This document shows positions 1-11,440 of a stretch of 64,000 nucleotides of DNA, one piece after another. The translations under genes were made by a program, and so were the position numbers. The DNA is from Aldrovandia affinis (taxonomy: Eukaryota; Chordata; Actinopteri; Notacanthiformes; Halosauridae). Positions within the stretch are counted from its first letter, which is position 1. Each line of letters starts with the position of its first letter. The notes beneath the pieces are model-generated. The model ran no database searches. It was not told where the DNA came from and saw nothing but the letters and a program-made list of their open reading frames with translations. Where the stretch lies: contig JAINUG010000198.1 in assembly GCA_029706075.1 (NCBI GenBank), positions 561,001 to 625,000 of the forward strand, read 5' to 3'.

Positions 1-78
1 CACAACAAGAAAACACAAGATCAGAAGTGCATTCACACGTGAACATTTATAAGTATTTAACTACTTATACTACAGGCT

Positions 79-302
79 GGCAGTGTAGTGTAATGGTTAG
101 GGAGCTGGGCTTGTAACTCAAAGGTTGCAGGTTCAATTCCCAGGTGGGACACTGCTGTTGTACCCTTGAGCTAAAGGTACTTAACATGAACTGCTTCAGT
201 AAAATATCCAGCTGTATAAATGGATTGTATGTAAAGAAATGTAAACTGTGTAAGTTGCTCTGGATAAGCGTCTGCTGAATGCCTAAAATGTAAATGTAAT
301 GT
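79..302 (+). repeat. SINE family A (tRNA-derived, UnaSINE-like tail), full-length
   Basis: A tRNA-like head carries a B-box-like GGTTCAATTCC and is followed by a unique body. The 3' tail has a short hairpin with a GGATA loop and then imperfect (TGTAA)n. The same consensus recurs at 31835 (minus), 33641, 51131 and 60134. The GGATA-loop hairpin with TGTAA repeats is what is known for the L2-clade UnaL2 LINE and its partner SINE in eel; assignment to that family is by recall, not by search. It is not a functional tRNA gene. Confidence 0.85.
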
Positions 303-853
303 GATTCTCATCTTAAACCTAACTAAACTAAACTAAAAAACTAAAGTAAATCATATTTAAAAATAGACGATGTAATGCAATAATATGATGAAGTAATATA
401 CCAGACAACAGCGTGATCTAGTCAACATGTTAAGAACATGTAAACTCTTCCAAAATGGCTTCCATTGTGTCAAAGCGCCCAGCAGCCTTGTGGGAGGAGG
501 GGCCTGCCTATCGCACACGCTCAGACGGCCACAGGCCTGTGCCGGTATATTAAACACACGCCCTGCCACAACGGCACGGGGAAGCCAAACAATGGCAGCC
601 TGATTAGAAAAAAAAGGAGGAATCCCTAAAACCATAATCACAAACACGGGCTTGAGATGAATGAATTGAAATAAGCGGAGAAAATGAATTTTGATGGCAG
701 CCTTTGTCTGCTGTCTGATGAAAAGCCAAAGCTGACATGTGTGAAGATGGGGGGTGGGGCGTGGGTGAGAGGGGGGGTGGGTTTCTCTGTTTTGGTGACA
801 GAGGCTTGGATTGTCTCTGGGTGTCTCTGCGATTTTGATCTTGCAAAGAAGAA
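303..853. other. No gene recognised
   Basis: The stretch has ordinary mixed composition with an A-rich start. Open frames here read through the adjoining TG tract on the opposite strand and have no recognisable domain. Confidence 0.6.
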
Positions 854-884
854 TATGTGTGTGTGTGTGTATGTGCAGTGTGTC

Positions 885-928
<44 letters not shown>

Positions 929-1437
929 CAGTATGTGTGTATGTGCATGTGTGTGTGCCTGTTTGTATATGAGTGTGTATGTGTGTGTATATGTGTATGT
1001 ACAGTGTGTGTGTGTACAGTGTATGTGCAGTATGTGTGTATGTGCAGTGTGTGTGTGGGTCTGTGTGAGTGTGTGTGTGTGTATATGTGACGTGTATGTA
1101 TGTGCAGTGTGCGTATGTGCAGTGTGTGTACATGTGTATGTGCATGTGTGTGTGTTTGTATATGAGTGTGTGTGTGAGTGCGTGTGTGGGTCTGTGTGTG
1201 TATGTGTGTGTATGTGCAGTGTGAGTGTATGTGTGTGTGTGTGTGTGAGTGCGTGTGTGGGTCTGTGTGTGTCTATGTGTGTGTATGTGCAGTGTGAGTG
1301 TATGCGTGTGTGAGTGCGTGTGTGGGTCTGTGTGTGTATGTGTGTGTATGTGCAGTGTGAGTGTATGCGTGTGTGAGTGCGTGTGTGGGTCTGTGTGTGT
1401 ATGTGAGTGTATGTGCAGTGTGAGTGTATGCCTGTGT
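854..1437. repeat. (TG)n microsatellite, imperfect, about 580 bp
   Basis: The tract is TG dinucleotides interrupted by TATG, TGCAG and TGAG variants. Its later part is a higher-order repeat of about 65 bp built around the motif GTGTGGGTCTGTGTGTG, visible from about 1180 to 1410. The Cys/Val-rich and His/Thr-rich open frames on the two strands are artefacts of this tract. Confidence 0.95.
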
Positions 1438-1950
1438 GAAGTGGGCGGGGCTCTCGGCAGCTCTCTATTTGCAGCTCCTGTGCTCTCTTGCTGGTTGCCT
1501 AGGAGACCCTGGGCAGAGTGTGGGCAGTGCTGGCTCCGTTCCTCAGCGATGGCGTTCGCTCCATGCGCTCCTCACAGGGTCCATCTTATCGTGCTGGGCG
1601 CCCCTGCCCCAGCGCTGTGATGAAATGGGGAGCGCTGCTCTCCCTCTCACATTTTTTTTCTGGGGGGGGGTTGTTTTGTGTTGTTCTCCGGCCCCCTCAG
1701 TCACGATGCAGCGGCCTGCTCTTTTGTTTGTGGTGATAATACCTCCTAAATCCATGCTAATTTGTTGATCCCCCGAACCCGATTAGCTGTTGGGGTGACT
1801 TGCTCCCTCTCAGCCCCCCTTCTGCAGGTAAATGGGTGGCACAAGTTCCCCCCGCCCTTTCCACATGACACAGTGTACCCTATACCTCCTCACAGCACTG
1901 AGCCACTACAGCAGTCTGGATTAGGAGCGATGGTAAGTCATTCCATGCAG
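1438..1950. other. No gene recognised
   Basis: This is moderately GC-rich single-copy-looking DNA with short homopolymer runs. No splice-bounded coding segment was recognised. Confidence 0.5.
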
Positions 1951-1955
1951 CAAAA

Positions 1956-2170
1956 AATGATAATAATAATAATAATGATAATAACAATAATGTACCACAT
2001 TTATATAGCGCCTTTCATCCCTGGAACTCAAAGAGCTTAACAGGGAAGGTGGAATACATTTTAGCCTCAACCGCTGCCAATGTGGAGCACCCACCTTGGC
2101 GATGGCACGGCAGGCGTAAATTGTTGAGGGCTGGGCGAACACTGAGCGGTGTTGGCACGGGCTTCGGTGA
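1956..2170. repeat. Interspersed repeat fragment with (TAA)n end
   Basis: A run of TAA/TGA trinucleotides leads into a segment reading TTTATATAGCGCCTTTCAT. A similar junction occurs at 40890-40985. The shared shape of AAT-rich end, TATATAGCGC-like block and AAAGCGCTT-like block suggests the end of a dispersed element. The class is not resolved. Confidence 0.55.
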
Positions 2171-2183
2171 GGCTGTCGGCCAG

Positions 2184-2394
2184 CGTGGCCAATCAGCATA
2201 CAGCAGAAGGGTGCGTGGCCAATCAGCATACAGCAGAAGGGTGCGTGGCCAATCAGCATACAGCAGAAGGGTGTGTGGCCAATCAGCATACAGCAGAAGG
2301 GTGCGTGGCCAATCAGCATACAGCAGAAGGGTGCGTGGCCAATCAGCATACAGCAGAAGGGTGCGTGGCCAATCAGCATACAGCAGAAGGGTGT
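2184..2394. repeat. Minisatellite, 30-bp unit x 7, one CCAAT box per unit
   Basis: Seven head-to-tail copies of a 30-bp unit are almost identical; the only clear difference is a C/T change in the GTGYGT part of some units. Each unit contains GGCCAATCAGC, so the array carries seven evenly spaced CCAAT pentamers. There are no unique spacers, so it is not a CRISPR array. Open frames across it are in-phase translations of the 10-codon unit. Confidence 0.95.
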
Positions 2395-2851
2395 GGAAAA
2401 GGACGTCGAACCTCCAGGACAAACGGTGGCTAAGGCTGAGGTTAAATGGTGGCCTCCGATGCTTTAGGTGAACGGCCCTGGGGGGCTGGTCCAGCTATTG
2501 AGCAGCAGCGTCGATTCGGTTAGGGCTTGAAAAGCTTTGGGTCTGTTTTGAAGATCCGATACCTGAGCAGTGTTGAGGACAGGGACCGGTCGATCAAAGT
2601 AATGGGGAGTGCCCCGTTCTGTTTTTTTTGATGTTGCCGGGGGAAACGGACACCTCTGTGAATGGTTGTGAGTAAACCACAGCATACTGAGGGGTAGAAT
2701 ACATATTTTAAGTTCTGATGTCGAGATGTCATCTCGTTTTTCCTAACATCATTTATTTTAGTTATTATTTATGCACGTTATTTCTTTTTTCGAATGACTC
2801 TATGAGCATTATGTTTCATCCATACTTTGCACAGTATGGGCGAAAGATAGT
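2395..2851. other. No gene recognised
   Basis: Mixed-composition sequence between the minisatellite and the duplicated segment. Nothing coding or structural was recognised. Confidence 0.5.
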
Positions 2852-3109
2852 TGTTCTATTCAGGAGTTTGTCCTCCTTAATATTCAACTCAATGAGCTAT
2901 AACCTGAAAGACATTTATGATTTAAAATTTGGTTTGGATTTTTCCATCCACCCCATTATAAAATATTTTAATCATTAAGATTCATATTTTCGCTGTGAAC
3001 ACTCTTTTTTGGTTGACATTGGCATAAAAATATACATTCTAATTCTGTTATAGTTTAACACTGCCACATTAGAGTATTGATTTATTTGGAAGAATTGAAT
3101 TATTCTTAT
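2852..3109 (+). repeat. 255-bp direct duplication, copy 1
   Basis: This AT-rich segment is nearly identical to 5720-5973 in the same orientation. It differs by a 5-base indel, a 1-base indel and a few substitutions. No terminal inverted repeats or tRNA-like boxes are visible, so it may be a local duplication or an unclassified dispersed repeat. Confidence 0.9.
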
Positions 3110-3256
3110 GAATAATCTGTTGGGTAAAACATTTGACATTTCCTGATTTAATCAGATATTATTCATTTATTCTTTATCATTGCCATCATGCGTAACATCT
3201 GGCATGATTGCTGATATTTGGATTTCCATCTTTCTGTGGAACATGATAAGTGATTT

Positions 3257-3257
<1 letters not shown>

Positions 3258-3320
<63 letters not shown>

Positions 3321-3369
3321 TGTGCGTGCATCAATGTGTGTGCCTGTATTTGTGCATGCATGTGTGTCT

Positions 3370-3414
<45 letters not shown>

Positions 3415-3483
3415 AATGTGTGTGCCTGTATTTGTGCATGCATGTGTGTCTGTGTCTGTGTATGTGTGTGTGTGTGTGTGTGG
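3258..3483. repeat. (TG)n microsatellite with internal duplication
   Basis: Two pure TG runs flank a block with TGCATCAATG and CCTGTATTTGTGCATGCATG. The block containing CCTGTATTTGTGCATGCATG appears twice, about 80 bp apart, which points to unequal exchange or slippage. Confidence 0.93.
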
Positions 3484-3845
3484 TGTGTTTAGATTTAGAT
3501 TTAGATAAATGAAATAACTACTTCATAACTACTGTGTATGTATCTGCAGGGATTGTCCACGATTCACCGCCGCGAGGCTCAGGAAGGAAAACTGGGTCTT
3601 CCCGCCACAGCGTTGAACACACTCTTCGTTTTTGTTTTTTTTCTTCGCTTTCTTCAATGGTGTCTCCTGTATCCATTTTCTTATCCGCCGCTATTTGTCT
3701 CCTAGGATCGTTCCTATTTCGGGGATATCAGGCACACAGCCGGGCACAGTAACCCAGATCTGATAACCTTGGTGAGAGAGGACTTCGGCTCCTGCTTGAG
3801 CGCTACGGGAAAAACAAATAGGAGTAGCTAGGAGGCGGGGAAGCT
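3484..3845. other. No gene recognised
   Basis: Mixed sequence with a T-rich patch near 3630-3650. It has no recognised feature. Confidence 0.5.
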
Positions 3846-3851
3846 GAAATG

Positions 3852-4195
3852 GAAGTGTGGGAGGAGTCAGAATGTACCCTCGCTCTATTGGTGGAAGTGT
3901 GGGAGGAGTCAGAATGTACCCTCGCTCTATTGGTGGAAGTGTGGGAGGAGTCAGAATGTACCCTCGCTCTATTGGTGGAAGTATGGGAGGAGTCAGAATA
4001 TTGCCCTGACTCTATTGGCAGAGGTATGGGAGGAGTCAGAATAATACCCTGACTCTATTGGCAGAGGTATGGGAGGAGTCAGAATATACCCTGACTCTAT
4101 TGGCGGAGGTGTGGGAGGACTCAGAATATACCCTGACTCTATTGGTAGAGGTGTGGGAGGAGTCAGAATATACCCTGACTCTATTGGTAGAAGCA
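3852..4195. repeat. Minisatellite, 42-43-bp unit x 8, one ATTGG per unit
   Basis: Units begin at 3852, 3894, 3936, 3978, 4021, 4064, 4106 and 4148, each starting with GAAGT or GAGGT. The first units contain TGTACCCTCGC and the later ones TATACCCTGAC, so there are two subtypes. Every unit ends in CTCTATTGG, an inverted CCAAT box. A partial ninth unit ends near 4195. Confidence 0.95.
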
Positions 4196-4307
4196 CAAAC
4201 AGGATGACTATAACTTTATTTACTTTGGGAGGCAGTCACGGTTCACGCTTTCTTGTGTGTCACAGCCCATGGGGTTTGGGGAAATGGAGAGAGCAGGGGG
4301 TTTATTG

Positions 4308-4370
4308 TGTGTGTGTGTGTTTGTGCCCGTGTATGTGTGTGTGTGTGTATTTGTATGTGTGTTTGTGCCC

Positions 4371-4400
<30 letters not shown>
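4308..4400. repeat. (TG)n microsatellite
   Basis: TG dinucleotides are interrupted twice by TTTGTGCCCGTGT. Confidence 0.92.
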
Positions 4401-4401
<1 letters not shown>

Positions 4402-4586
4402 CAGTCATGCATTATTGCACCAGCCGGATCTGTGGGGTGGGGGTTGGAGCTATGGCAGGAGATTGGGGGGGCTTATCTGTTAGCGCTGAGGCTCTCTGGG
4501 GGATAGCTGGTGCTGAACATCAATAAAGCCTCAGCTTCTGTTTGCATCATTTGCATCTCCGGAGTGAAAGAGTGTGCCTCCGAGAA

Positions 4587-4637
4587 AGAGGGAGAGAGAG
4601 AGAGAGAGAGAATGAAAGAGTGCCTTCGAGAGAAAGG

Positions 4638-4672
<35 letters not shown>

Positions 4673-4764
4673 TGTTCCATTTTCCCTCACACACAGGAGG
4701 AGCGTGCCTGTCTTTGAGAGAGAGAGAGAGAGACAGAGAAAGACAGAGAGAGAGAGGAAGAAAG
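4587..4764. repeat. (GA)n microsatellite with tandem AATGAAAGAGTG blocks
   Basis: The tract is a series of (GA)n runs separated by AATGAAAGAGTG segments that repeat about every 55-60 bp. Ser/Leu-rich and Arg/Glu-rich open frames on the two strands come from this tract. Confidence 0.92.
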
Positions 4765-5719
4765 AGAGAGGATGGAATGGAACAGTTCATTAGATGTGGG
4801 CGTCTCATTTCTGTGTTTAGTTGGGGCATTGTGCCTGTAAGCCTTCAGACCGAGATGACGAAATGTGCTCATCAAAGACGTCAGGCCTTTTCCTGCCAGG
4901 AGAGGGGCGTAAGATGGCGCTTGATAACGCGCTGAAAATGAGGCACAGCTTTGTTGCCAGGTTACACAGAGCCTCCTGATCAGGGGACTGCTTTGATGAC
5001 TTGTCTCTGAATCCTGATGGCATCGTTTCATGGCAATGCCAATGGCATTGGGTCCTTTTGGAAGTTGATCTTTCAGCATAGCAGCAGCTGACATTCCGTT
5101 CTTTCCACAGAAAAACAATGTGCCGTGTGTCGGATAGTCATAATTTCCCCTCCTTTTCAAATTTTTTAACATATTTTCTCGCCAGGTAAATCAAATCAAA
5201 ACACTGCATGCGTCACTACTCTTGTGTGTATCAGCTTTCAGTACCAGCCTCCTTGTGTAGCGGAGCTCAGAAGGCATGAGTTAAAGTTGAGCACGTGAGC
5301 GTCCGCTGCAAAGGGTGACGTCGATCAGAGTATGACTAGTTCTCAGAGTTAGGGACCTGAGTCTGAGATAATTGTCTCTCTTGTTGTGTCCAGATCCTCA
5401 GTCCAAAACTCGCTGCAGGCAAAAAAACTACTCCATCACACTCGCTGTATACGAGGTGTGAACGACCCGCTCCCCCTCGGTTTGGACAGCCAGCCACTTT
5501 CCACCTCCCACCGTTCCAGCATCTCGTTTTCCGAGGCCGCCCCGTTCAGAGCGCCCGCCCCTGCTCCTCCGGCTCAACTCTGCCCTTATCGACCGATTGA
5601 AAGATGACCTGCGCAACTGCTCGTGGCGTCTTTGGACTGATAGCCCACAGCTAGAGCAGCTTCTATTTCTTTTTTGTCTTCTTCTCGTACTTTTGGGGAT
5701 TTATACGGTAATTAAGAGG
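4765..5719. other. No gene recognised
   Basis: Largely single-copy-looking sequence. The 5440-5620 part is moderately GC-rich. No splice-bounded conserved coding segment was recognised on either strand. Confidence 0.5.
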
Positions 5720-5973
5720 TGTTCTACTCAGGAGTTTGTCCTCCTTAATATTCAACTCAATGAGCTATAACCTGAAAGACATTTATGATTTTTGGTTTGG
5801 ATTTTCTCCATCCACCCCATTATAAAATATTTTAATCATTAAGATTCATATTTTCACTGTGAACACTCTTTTTTGGTTGACATTGCCATAAAAATATACA
5901 TTCTAATTCTGTTATAGTTTAACACTGCCACATTAGAGTATTGATTTATTTGGAAGAATTGAATTATTCTTAT
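5720..5973 (+). repeat. 255-bp direct duplication, copy 2
   Basis: Second copy of 2852-3109, in the same orientation. Similarity begins at TGTTCTA and ends at ATTCTTAT. Flanking sequences differ completely. Confidence 0.9.
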
Positions 5974-6985
5974 AAGTTCCAAAAGCCGATCGTTCTCAGG
6001 CCAACACGCAGGCTCAGTTCAGCGATCACCAACCCGTGACGTTGTGAATCGTTGAAATAAACAAATCGTTGTCACTCGTTCAAATTTGTCGCACGGCACT
6101 TTGCAGTTAGATTGTACGACTGCGTGGAGTTTCAAAAAAGTGATTTCCCAAGACGTCTGTATTGAGGAGAACAGTAAAAGTTTTTTTTATGTGATGGCTA
6201 ATTTGGAACCGCGCAGCTTATGGCTTTATGATTTATTTATTCCGGAGCGGGAAGGAGCTGATGACTGCCAGGCTCAGGGTGTCACGCAGGGTCACTCGTC
6301 TCTGGATTACTTTAATTTCACACGAGCGGACAGCCGTGAAATGTGTGAATACAGCGGAGTGTCAACCTTCATTAATGTCCGTCAGGGATATCAAGCGTCT
6401 GAAACGTAATTTACGATTCGCCCGCGCTGTATCGCGACACGTCGTTTCATTAGCGTGCGTTTCGTAGGTTTGCAATTCTTTTAATAGCGCAAATGCCTGA
6501 AATTATAGTGTTTAATGTCTAAAGTGAAGGGTCGTACGATCTGAAGGAACACTAAATCATAGTTTCTATCGAAAACACAGCTGTGAGGATTTTATGAGCA
6601 GCAGTTGGGCCTCGGTTGGGCCAGTAGTGACGGAGGACAGTCTGTCACAGACGTTACCTGGAGGTGCTGCAGGCAGTTCGGCACTGTCATTCGTCCGTTG
6701 TCGGCACCTGTGCGCCCCCGGCAGATAACAGGATGTTCGAAGCGACAAGCCTTGTCAGGGAAATTTACGAGACATGTTGCCGCTTTAAGCGCGAAAGGCT
6801 AAACTGAGATCTCTTAAGTCCTGTTGAAGGAGGGAGGGGCAGGGGTGGGTGACCTTTAGCTGGCGGGGCGGGGGCGGGAGTAGTCCGTCTGCACAGCTGT
6901 TTGCTGAGAGGGCGTGGCAGCCTAGGCCTGGCAGCGTGTCGCAATTTCATGCCCCTCACGGCATGAAACCGGACACTGCAGTTAC
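5974..6985. other. No gene recognised
   Basis: Apparently unique sequence, GC-richer from 6600 onward. The open frame at 6086-6409 has no recognisable domain and no clear splice sites. Confidence 0.5.
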
Positions 6986-7274
6986 ACGCAAACGCACACG
7001 GGCGAGCGCGTGTGTGTACCGTGCTCTCACGCACGCACACACATACGCGGCCGCACTCACACGCACATTCGCACACGCGTGCGCTCTCACGCACGAGTGC
7101 AGACACACGTGGGTGCGCTCACACTTGAACGCATGCACACATGTACACTCACGACACAAAGGCCCACTCATACCCACTCGCATGTTCACCCACATACGAA
7201 CACGCTGACAATCGCACACACACACACACACACACAAAGACAAGCACACACACACACACGCGCACACACATGTG
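6986..7274. repeat. Imperfect (CA)n tract with CpG-containing variants
   Basis: The block is CACA with frequent ACGC, GCAC and CATT variants, becoming pure CA after 7216. It is a decayed microsatellite. Confidence 0.85.
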
Positions 7275-7789
7275 CCATGTAACAGCACTCATCAAGTGTC
7301 TCATCTGTTACTAGCCCGGGAGATTATTTCTGTATGGAAATGCCCTGCCAGCACAATGCTGGCCTATATGATATGGCATATGATATAGCAACATACTATG
7401 GACATACACACACGCACACACACGCACGCATGCATACAGTGCTGGTGTACCATACGAGGGTTACTGGGGGAGAGGTAGAGATGATCATCTTTTTGTGAAC
7501 AGTGGTAGAATTACCAGTGAGGACTCCTAGCCAAAGCAGGATTGCAATGATTGAACTGCCATAGACTGTGTGTGTGCGCATCTGACGTCGTGCTGTATTC
7601 TCTCACCCGGTGACAACTCAAAGGGGAATTACACATGCCTGCTTGGCTTTAACAAAACCTGTTCATTTCTCAGCCAAATTTACGTTATTCATACGGGCGA
7701 ATGAAAAGCCATGGAATAAATGACTACATGTTCAGGCCAGATTCGATTGGTGCTGAAAACTGCCCTGAAATATTAGACAGATCTATGAG
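7275..7789. other. No gene recognised
   Basis: Mixed sequence with a short CA tract near 7407-7430. Nothing coding was recognised. Confidence 0.5.
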
Positions 7790-8070
7790 TGTTGCTCTGC
7801 GATGGATTGACAACCTGTCCAGGGTCTATTCCTGCATCTGGCCCAATGCATGCTGGGATGCAGCCCCCCCCCACGACCCTGACCAGGAATAAGTGGGTTA
7901 GAGAATGTATGCCTGAATGAGAGAATGAATGAATGAATGAATGAATGAATGAATGAATGAATGAATGAATGAATGAATGAATGAATTAATTCATTCATTA
8001 ATACCTGAATGAATGAATGAATGAATGCCTGAATGAATGAATGAATGAATGAATGACTGAATGAATTTAT
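7790..8070 (+). repeat. SINE family B, 5'-truncated, with expanded (TGAA)n tail
   Basis: Positions 7790-7900 match the 3' third of the elements at 57172 and 58944 (motifs CAATGCATGCTGGGAT and GACCCTGACCAGGAATAAG). The tail has expanded into about 150 bp of TGAA repeats with two short interruptions. The tRNA-like head is missing. Confidence 0.85.
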
Positions 8071-8705
<635 letters not shown>

Positions 8706-8707
<2 letters not shown>

Positions 8708-10246
8708 GGAAGAATCCATATCCCCTCTCAAAAACAATCAGATGTCACTTATTGTATTATTATGATAATATTTCCTATGTTTAATACATTAGTTTGGGTC
8801 TCGTGAGTCGCATAATATTGCCATTTCCAATATTGCACGTCTGGAGATGCAATATTGGGCTTTGTGTTTTTCCTCTTGCGGTGATGTGAGTGCCTACCAT
8901 CTGGATGGCTCTCCATCACTTTACCGATCACGACGTGCCAAATTACCACTTCCTCCTTTTTTCACTTTATGGTGATTGATATTCTTTGATGAAGATGGCT
9001 TTTTTTACGACGTGTGTTTTAATGCTACTCTGTATTGTCATGGGAACGACTGAGCCACGATTAGCGTGACTAAGTGATTAGGTCTGCAGTTATATCACTT
9101 ATTTGACTGCAATTGTGTGTACTCTATTTTTCCTTTCCTTTGCAGATATGAGATGTTAGTTTGAGCCTTGTTTTGTTTGTTTGTTTGTGCGCTCTTCCTA
9201 GCGTTTCCTCGTAGGGCGCATGCAACCGCAAATGTGGGAATGAATAAGGCAGCATATGGCCATTAGCACATCCCGAATACAGTAATTTATTCAGGAGGGG
9301 ACGCGATGGAGCCATTTAGAAATGTTCCCGTGTTAATTTTTATGACCACTCACTGCGAAAGCAGAGCGCTGATGCATCTTCCGCAGGTTGTTCCCCTTTG
9401 CGGTCTCCTCAGGCAAAATGAGAAACAGAATCTAAGTGGTGCTTGGAACCGCATGCGCCCCCCTGAACCGTGCTCAAGATGACAGACCCACAGAACTTCA
9501 GTTTCCTCTTTACTTCAGTCTTTTTATTTTCAAGTTCAAAGTCCCCCAGTAGGGATTAGGGACCGTTCATCCTCAGATATCTTTTATTGTGAAAGGAAAT
9601 AAGTTTTTTTCTCCAAGAGCTTACTCTCCACAGCTGTAAATAGCTCACTCTCCACAGCCACAGAGGCACAGAGAAGATGATAAGAGATAGAAACGATAAT
9701 ACTTTGGATTGTTCCCGGATGGGTGTGTTCCCTGAGCTGAGTGGAAATGGAGGTTTTCTGATGTTCTGAGGTCTCTTTTGGTTTTGTGGAGTTTCTCCTC
9801 CATTGCCTCTAGCCTACATTCACACATTTAATAGTTTGAATATAAGCTTTACATGAGCAGCAACTGACAATTGATGAAGAAAACCGGACCATATAAAAAC
9901 AATGGCTCTCTTGATGAAGAGTGGCTCAAACGGGCTGGCGGACCATCCCAGGAAGGCCGAACAATAAAAACAATGGCTCTGGGGCACTGCCTTGCCCATT
10001 GAGCAGCACTGAACCCTAAACTGCTCAGGGTGTCCATCTCTTTCTCTTTCCGTATTTCAAACCTAGGGGGGCAAATTCCAATTACCTTGTGTAACATGGC
10101 AATAAAGTATATTCTATTCTATTCTATTCTGTCCAGACTCACATTGTGTTTGGGGTTCAGTCCTCTGACTCACATTGTGTTTATTCATTGACTCACTCGT
10201 GTTATTTAACGTGATGTACTTTGCAATATCTGTAGCATTCCAAATC
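8706..10246. other. No gene recognised; short (TATTC)n at 10105-10129
   Basis: Mostly AT-rich, apparently unique DNA. The segment just before 10105 reads like the 3' end of a dispersed element (CAATAAAGTATATTC followed by TATTC repeats), but no other copy in the window confirms that. Confidence 0.45.
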
Positions 10247-10412
10247 AATAATATGATAATAATAGTATATGCCGTTTAGCAGACGCTGTTATCCAAATGG
10301 ACTTACAGTGGTCAATGCATACACTTTCCAGTGCATGTGGTCCCAATGGGAATTGAAGTCACAACCTAAGTGCTGTCAGCGCCGTGCTCTACCTACTGAG
10401 CCACACAGAACA
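10247..10412 (-). repeat. SINE family C (tRNA-derived, AAT-tailed)
   Basis: Read on the minus strand, the element has a tRNA-like head (GGCTCAGTAGGTAGAGCA), a diverged B-box region, and a 3' region with the L2-type tail motif followed by ATT repeats. Related copies lie at 12811 (plus), 43512, 52713, 54849 and 63886 (all minus). The head and B-box regions are diverged, suggesting an old copy. Confidence 0.85.
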
Positions 10413-11185
10413 GGATTCCTGTTGGCCAACCTCTCCGACTCCCTGTGCAGGCTTTTTCTCATCTTGATTACAGTGATTCTTCTCTCCTCTCGACTTCCCT
10501 CTCACACTCTACACTCTCTTCACCTACACCGAACTCTGCTGCTTGCCTCTTCTTCTCTGCGCACTCTCTCTTCTCTCTGCCCCTCTCCATCTCTCTCTCT
10601 CTCTCTCTTTCTTTCTCTCTCTCTAAATTTCAATTCATTTTAAGGATGCTTCATTGGCATGACTCCATGTAACAATATTACCAAAGCAATTAACAGTGAA
10701 ATAAGACATAAGATAAACAGAATTAATACAGTTGCAATAAAATAGATAAGGAATTAAAGGAGAAACATAGATGCAAGTTAAATGGCAAACACTGGTAATA
10801 TAAAAAATCCCTCTCTCTCTCCCTCCCTCCCTCTCTCTTTCACTTCACTGCTCGCTTCCCTTCGTTGACTCTTTCTACACGGCCTGGTGCTGATTCCCTT
10901 CACCATTTTATATCCCTCCATATTGTGTCCCTCGGTTCTGCTTTCCTTTCTCTTCAGTCTATCGCTCCACACTCTTCATCCCCTCCTCCTCGCATGGCCT
11001 CGACTGGCAGCCGAGCTCTTCCCTCCTGTGACTGTTGAAATGAACTGCGACTCCATTTTCAGAGCGTTAGAACGGAGGCAGTCTCTAGAACATTCTTCAG
11101 TTTTCCTGAACTCAGGGAATAATATATTTTACTGAGATAGCTCAGTAGAGGATATCTGTGATATGTCAGTGGATATGTGCAATCT
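10413..11185. other. No gene recognised; pyrimidine-rich patches
   Basis: CT-rich patches occur at 10570-10625 and 10808-10842 in otherwise ordinary sequence. Confidence 0.5.
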
Positions 11186-11440
11186 CATGGTGTGGTATGG
11201 ACTTTTAACCAGCTGTGACAGCGTATGACATCTTATGACCACTGTCACACTGTCATACGATGTCATACTGCAAGCAGAAACCGATTGAAAATAACTGATT
11301 CAAGATGATCACTGGCTGCATACGTTATAACAGTGTTATGACAAGGTCGTAGGCTGTAAATATGCTGTCATGACTGGTTATGACTGGTGTTATATCGCGC
11401 TTATGACAGTGTTATGCAGGCCTTATGGTGCATAATTTAA
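11186..11440. repeat. Dispersed-repeat-like block rich in TATGAC/GTCATA
   Basis: TATGAC or its complement GTCATA occurs many times in about 250 bp, in both orientations, with GTGTTATGAC and ACTGTCATAC variants. The density of inverted short motifs resembles a non-autonomous DNA transposon, but I could not define its ends. Confidence 0.45.

Noticed and set aside
684-1313. Long Cys/Val-rich protein on the plus strand and His/Thr-rich frames on the minus strand
   Set aside because: The frames are translations of the TG/CA microsatellite and its flanks, with no domain or splice signals.
2184-2394. CRISPR-like array of 30-bp repeats
   Set aside because: The units are directly adjacent with no unique spacers, and the context is a vertebrate genome. 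It is a minisatellite.
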